Assembly: GCA_945868935.1 (NCBI GenBank)
Contig: CAMBNE010000066.1
Span: 1 to 6,276 of the forward strand
DNA: 6,276 nt
Direction of reading: 5' to 3'
Source of the DNA: an uncultured Clostridia bacterium
Lineage (GTDB): Bacteria > Bacillota > Clostridia > Oscillospirales > Acutalibacteraceae
Shown here: piece by piece, positions 4,897 to 6,276 of the stretch
Layout of the letters: every line of letters begins with the position of its first letter
Numbering within the stretch: position 1 is the first letter of the stretch
Program-made: the position numbers and the translations under genes
Notes under the pieces: model-generated
Told to the model about the DNA's origin: nothing
Seen by the model: only the letters and a program-made list of their open reading frames with translations
The model's database searches: none

Positions 4897-5489
4897 TCGG
4901 AAAATTGGCGTTAAAGACTGCAGAAAGCTTTATAAAAAGACCGAACACTTGTTATGACAAAATCGAAATATATCAGTACGGTTTTTTTGTCCTGTATTCG
5001 AATATCCTATTCCTTTTGTTGACCATGCTATTGGGAGCAGCGTTTGGTGTCTTTCTGCAAGGCATAATTTTTTACGTTGCCTTTTTCGCAATCAGACAAT
5101 ATGCCGGGGGTTATCATGCTTCGACGGAAACAAGATGCGAAATAATGTCTACGCTTTCCATACTGACTTGCATTGTTGTGATCAGACTGTCAAAGACGTA
5201 TGATTTTCAATTTGCTCTGCTCGTTGTAAGCACAGTGTCGGCTGCGTGTATAGCGGTTCTTTGTCCGCTTGACACACCCGAAAAGCCACTATCAGAAAAA
5301 GAGTTTAAGTATTTTCGCAAAATCTCTTATTTGATTTTGTCGGTGATATCTATTGTTGTAATTATTTCATATTTTGTGCAATTGAAATGGTTGCAAATTT
5401 TCTTTGCACCCTGTTGCTTAAGCCTTATCTTAGAAAGTCTTTTGCTCACAGCAGGAAAGTTAAAGAAAATGATATTAAACAAATCTTAG
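4893..5489 (+). CDS. agrB: AgrB-like membrane peptidase that matures the AgrD peptide
   Basis: This is a 198-residue integral membrane cysteine endopeptidase. It should cut AgrD after F30, form the ring and help release the peptide. The catalytic pair is H75 and C82 in RQYAGGYHASTETRCE, with the same 7-residue spacing as H77 and C84 of Staphylococcus aureus AgrB. The N-terminal part (1-30) is amphipathic and charged. Hydrophobic segments lie at about 31-50, 52-68, 85-97, 105-121, 141-161 and 166-186, and the protein ends in a basic tail (KLKKMILNKS). Length is normal for the family. The start is ATG at 4893, overlapping the agrD stop; no separate ribosome binding site is needed if translation is coupled. 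The gene order agrD-agrB is the reverse of staphylococcal agrBDCA, and the kinase-regulator arm is on the other strand. Confidence 0.93.
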   Translation: MIGKLALKTAESFIKRPNTCYDKIEIYQYGFFVLYSNILFLLLTMLLGAAFGVFLQGIIFYVAFFAIRQYAGGYHASTETRCEIMSTLSILTCIVVIRLSKTYDFQFALLVVSTVSAACIAVLCPLDTPEKPLSEKEFKYFRKISYLILSVISIVVIISYFVQLKWLQIFFAPCCLSLILESLLLTAGKLKKMILNKS

Positions 5490-5607
5490 TGGCATTGCAA
5501 TTAGTATATTTGCTTAACATTATGAAGAACAAAATACTTACAATTCAATATTTCGACATTTCATTGCAAAAGCCAAATCCATAATCGGCAATGCCAAATG
5601 TAATTAC

Positions 5608-5683
5608 AGCACCGTGTAAGGTAAAAGCAGTAAACGGAAGATATCTTCTGAATCCACTGTGCCACCTTACACGGTGCTTTTTT
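5608..5683 (+). terminator. Large structured hairpin with U-tract: agrDB terminator or small RNA
   Basis: A perfect 15-bp stem, AGCACCGTGTAAGGT (5608-5622) and ACCTTACACGGTGCT (5664-5678), is followed by T(6) at 5678-5683. The 41-base loop holds more structure: CAGT (5628-5631) can pair with ACTG (5656-5659) around the 12-bp palindrome GAAGATATCTTC (5637-5648). This is larger than a normal terminator loop. It may also be the body of a short stable RNA. Confidence 0.7.
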
Positions 5684-5714
5684 GTCACAATTCTATATAT
5701 GAAATAACAGTATC

Positions 5715-5758
5715 AGTCCCTCCTGCGGCTCTCAAAAAGCTGCGGGAGGGACTTTTTT
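5715..5758 (+). terminator. Strong rho-independent terminator
   Basis: AGTCCCTCCTGCGGC (5715-5729) pairs with GCTGCGGGAGGGACT (5739-5753), 15 bp with two G-U pairs. The 9-base loop is TCTCAAAAA, and TTTTTT follows at 5753-5758. It is the second terminator within 110 bases, so it insulates the downstream sigma-like gene from agr transcription. Confidence 0.85.
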
Positions 5759-5852
5759 GTTTTGGTGAACAGATATGGAGCAACTCTAAATTCAAGCTTT
5801 GCATAAAGGTCAAAAGGAACAAATTGATATGTCTGTTGAGGGGGACAGATAT
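5759..5852 (+). other. Short upstream region of the leader ORF, no clear promoter
   Basis: This must contain the promoter for the leader ORF and the sigma-like gene if the preceding terminators work. TTGGTG (5762-5767), 17 bases, TCTAAA (5785-5790) is the nearest fit and is weak. No gene is apparent. Confidence 0.35.
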
Positions 5853-5891
5853 ATGACAGCGTGGTTTTGCTACATCGCGGAATACCCGTAA
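5853..5891 (+). CDS. Candidate 12-residue leader peptide of the sigma-like gene
   Basis: ATG at 5853 opens a 12-codon frame encoding MTAWFCYIAEYP and stops at TAA 5889-5891. It has one of the best ribosome binding sites in the window, GAGGGGGA at 5838-5845, with a 7-base spacer; that is hard to explain unless the peptide is translated. An in-frame ATG at 5829 would extend it to 20 residues with a weaker site (AAGGA). The peptide is rich in aromatics (W, F, Y, Y) and ends in proline. Its stop codon touches the first base of a hairpin that can cover the next gene's ribosome binding site, which suggests a regulatory leader. I do not recognise the peptide. Confidence 0.55.
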   Translation: MTAWFCYIAEYP

Positions 5892-5937
5892 TCTCTGCAT
5901 TTTTAAGGACAAATCAAGCTTTAAAAATAAGGAGATT
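5890..5937 (+). promoter_or_regulatory. Hairpin that can hide the ribosome binding site of the sigma-like gene
   Basis: AATCTC (5890-5895) pairs with GAGATT (5932-5937). Three bases in, on each side, ATTTTTAA (5899-5906) pairs with TTAAAAAT (5921-5928), leaving a 14-base loop. GAGATT includes most of the AAGGAG ribosome binding site (5929-5934) for the ATG at 5945. A ribosome ending the leader ORF at 5891 would cover the left strand and free the site. Confidence 0.5.
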
Positions 5938-5944
5938 GCAAAAG

Positions 5945-6276
5945 ATGTTTAAAAATCAAGACAAGCAGAACAACATATGCTTTATACGCATAGAAAGCGG
6001 TTATGAACAGATAACCTATGCGGAATTGTGTAAACTTATAAACACAAACGAGGAATACAAATCCAAAAAATTCTTGCCTCTTCACGGAATGCTAATGGAA
6101 GTAACAGAAGAAACCTACAGAGATTTCTACAGAGATAGACGCCGACAGAAATATATAGATGAACGTTCAGCAGAAAATAACGATTTCTCTTATGATATGC
6201 TCACAACCGATGATTTCAATGGTGAGGATATTCTTGCGGATAATTATGAAGCAGCTGAGTGGACCGCTGAAGACGA
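5945..6276 (+). CDS. Sigma-70-like protein of conjugative elements, N-terminal part
   Basis: The first 110 codons of a plus-strand gene cut by the window end. The start is ATG at 5945 with AAGGAG at 5929-5934, a 10-base spacer. The sequence has the features I associate with small sigma-70-like regulators of Clostridia Tn1549-type integrative elements: FLPLHGMLMEVTEETYRDFY (about 44-63), a basic RDRRRQKYIDERSAENN stretch, then SYDMLTTDDFNGEDILAD. The region 4-type helix-turn-helix that would confirm this should be in the missing C-terminal half; whole proteins are usually about 190-210 residues. The assignment rests on recalled similarity, not a search. It is preceded by a leader peptide and a ribosome-binding-site-hiding hairpin, so its translation is probably controlled. 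Its presence suggests the agr locus is cargo at the edge of a conjugative element. Confidence 0.7.
   Translation, partial: MFKNQDKQNNICFIRIESGYEQITYAELCKLINTNEEYKSKKFLPLHGMLMEVTEETYRDFYRDRRRQKYIDERSAENNDFSYDMLTTDDFNGEDILADNYEAAEWTAED

Noticed and set aside
5522..5584. 20-codon frame MKNKILTIQYFDISLQKPNP after agrB
   Set aside because: There is no ribosome binding site and no resemblance to AgrD; it is most likely part of the agrDB 3' untranslated region.
5490..5596. 9-bp inverted repeat TGGCATTGC / GCAATGCCA, 89 bases apart
   Set aside because: It is short and distant in AT-rich DNA with no supporting context, so chance is likely.
5659..5912. Overlapping 65- and 75-codon frames on both strands over the terminators
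   Set aside because: Both run through a terminator hairpin, lack ribosome binding sites and have no recognisable content.
1..6276. CRISPR arrays, tRNA or rRNA genes
   Set aside because: I found no regularly spaced repeat series, no tRNA-like T-arm signature and no rRNA sequence on either strand.

Overview
The window looks like accessory, probably mobile-element-borne DNA from a low-GC Gram-positive bacterium, most likely an anaerobic gut-type Clostridia. Three things point there: strong AGGAGG-type ribosome binding sites, AT-rich intergenic DNA, and an agr quorum-sensing locus next to a sigma factor of the kind carried by Clostridia conjugative elements. I cannot name a species from the sequence.

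Left part, minus strand (1-636): a secreted DUF2712-like protein with a signal peptide (184-636) is followed by the start of a lipoprotein gene that runs off the window (1-118). A perfect GC-rich hairpin separates them. Just upstream of the secreted-protein gene lies a complete, apparently intact IS481-like insertion sequence (711-1797) with one DDE transposase gene, 33-bp imperfect terminal inverted repeats, and an unusually long, perfect 25-bp duplication abutting both ends (686-710 and 1798-1822).

Centre (2064-5489): a complete agr-type quorum-sensing system split into two divergent arms. On the minus strand run an XRE regulator (4190-4507), an AgrA-like LytTR response regulator (3401-4117) and an AgrC-like GHKL sensor kinase (2107-3408), closed by a rho-independent terminator. 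On the plus strand run a 47-residue AgrD-like pheromone precursor (4753-4896) and the AgrB-like membrane peptidase that should process it (4893-5489), overlapping by 4 bp. The precursor has no cysteine. The expected ring position is a serine (S26-I-A-M-F30, followed by QMKVPKEL), so the product is predicted to be a serine lactone, not a thiolactone. The expected circuit is that AgrB cyclises and releases the AgrD peptide, AgrC senses it outside the cell, and AgrA activates target promoters. The secreted DUF2712-like gene downstream of agrC on the same strand is a plausible output that the insertion sequence has separated from its upstream region.

Right part, plus strand (5490-6276): two strong terminator hairpins close the agrDB arm. 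A short leader ORF with a very good ribosome binding site (12 codons, 5853-5891) then ends exactly where a hairpin begins that can hide the ribosome binding site of the next gene. That gene (5945 onward, truncated by the window end) resembles the sigma-70-like proteins of Clostridia integrative and conjugative elements.
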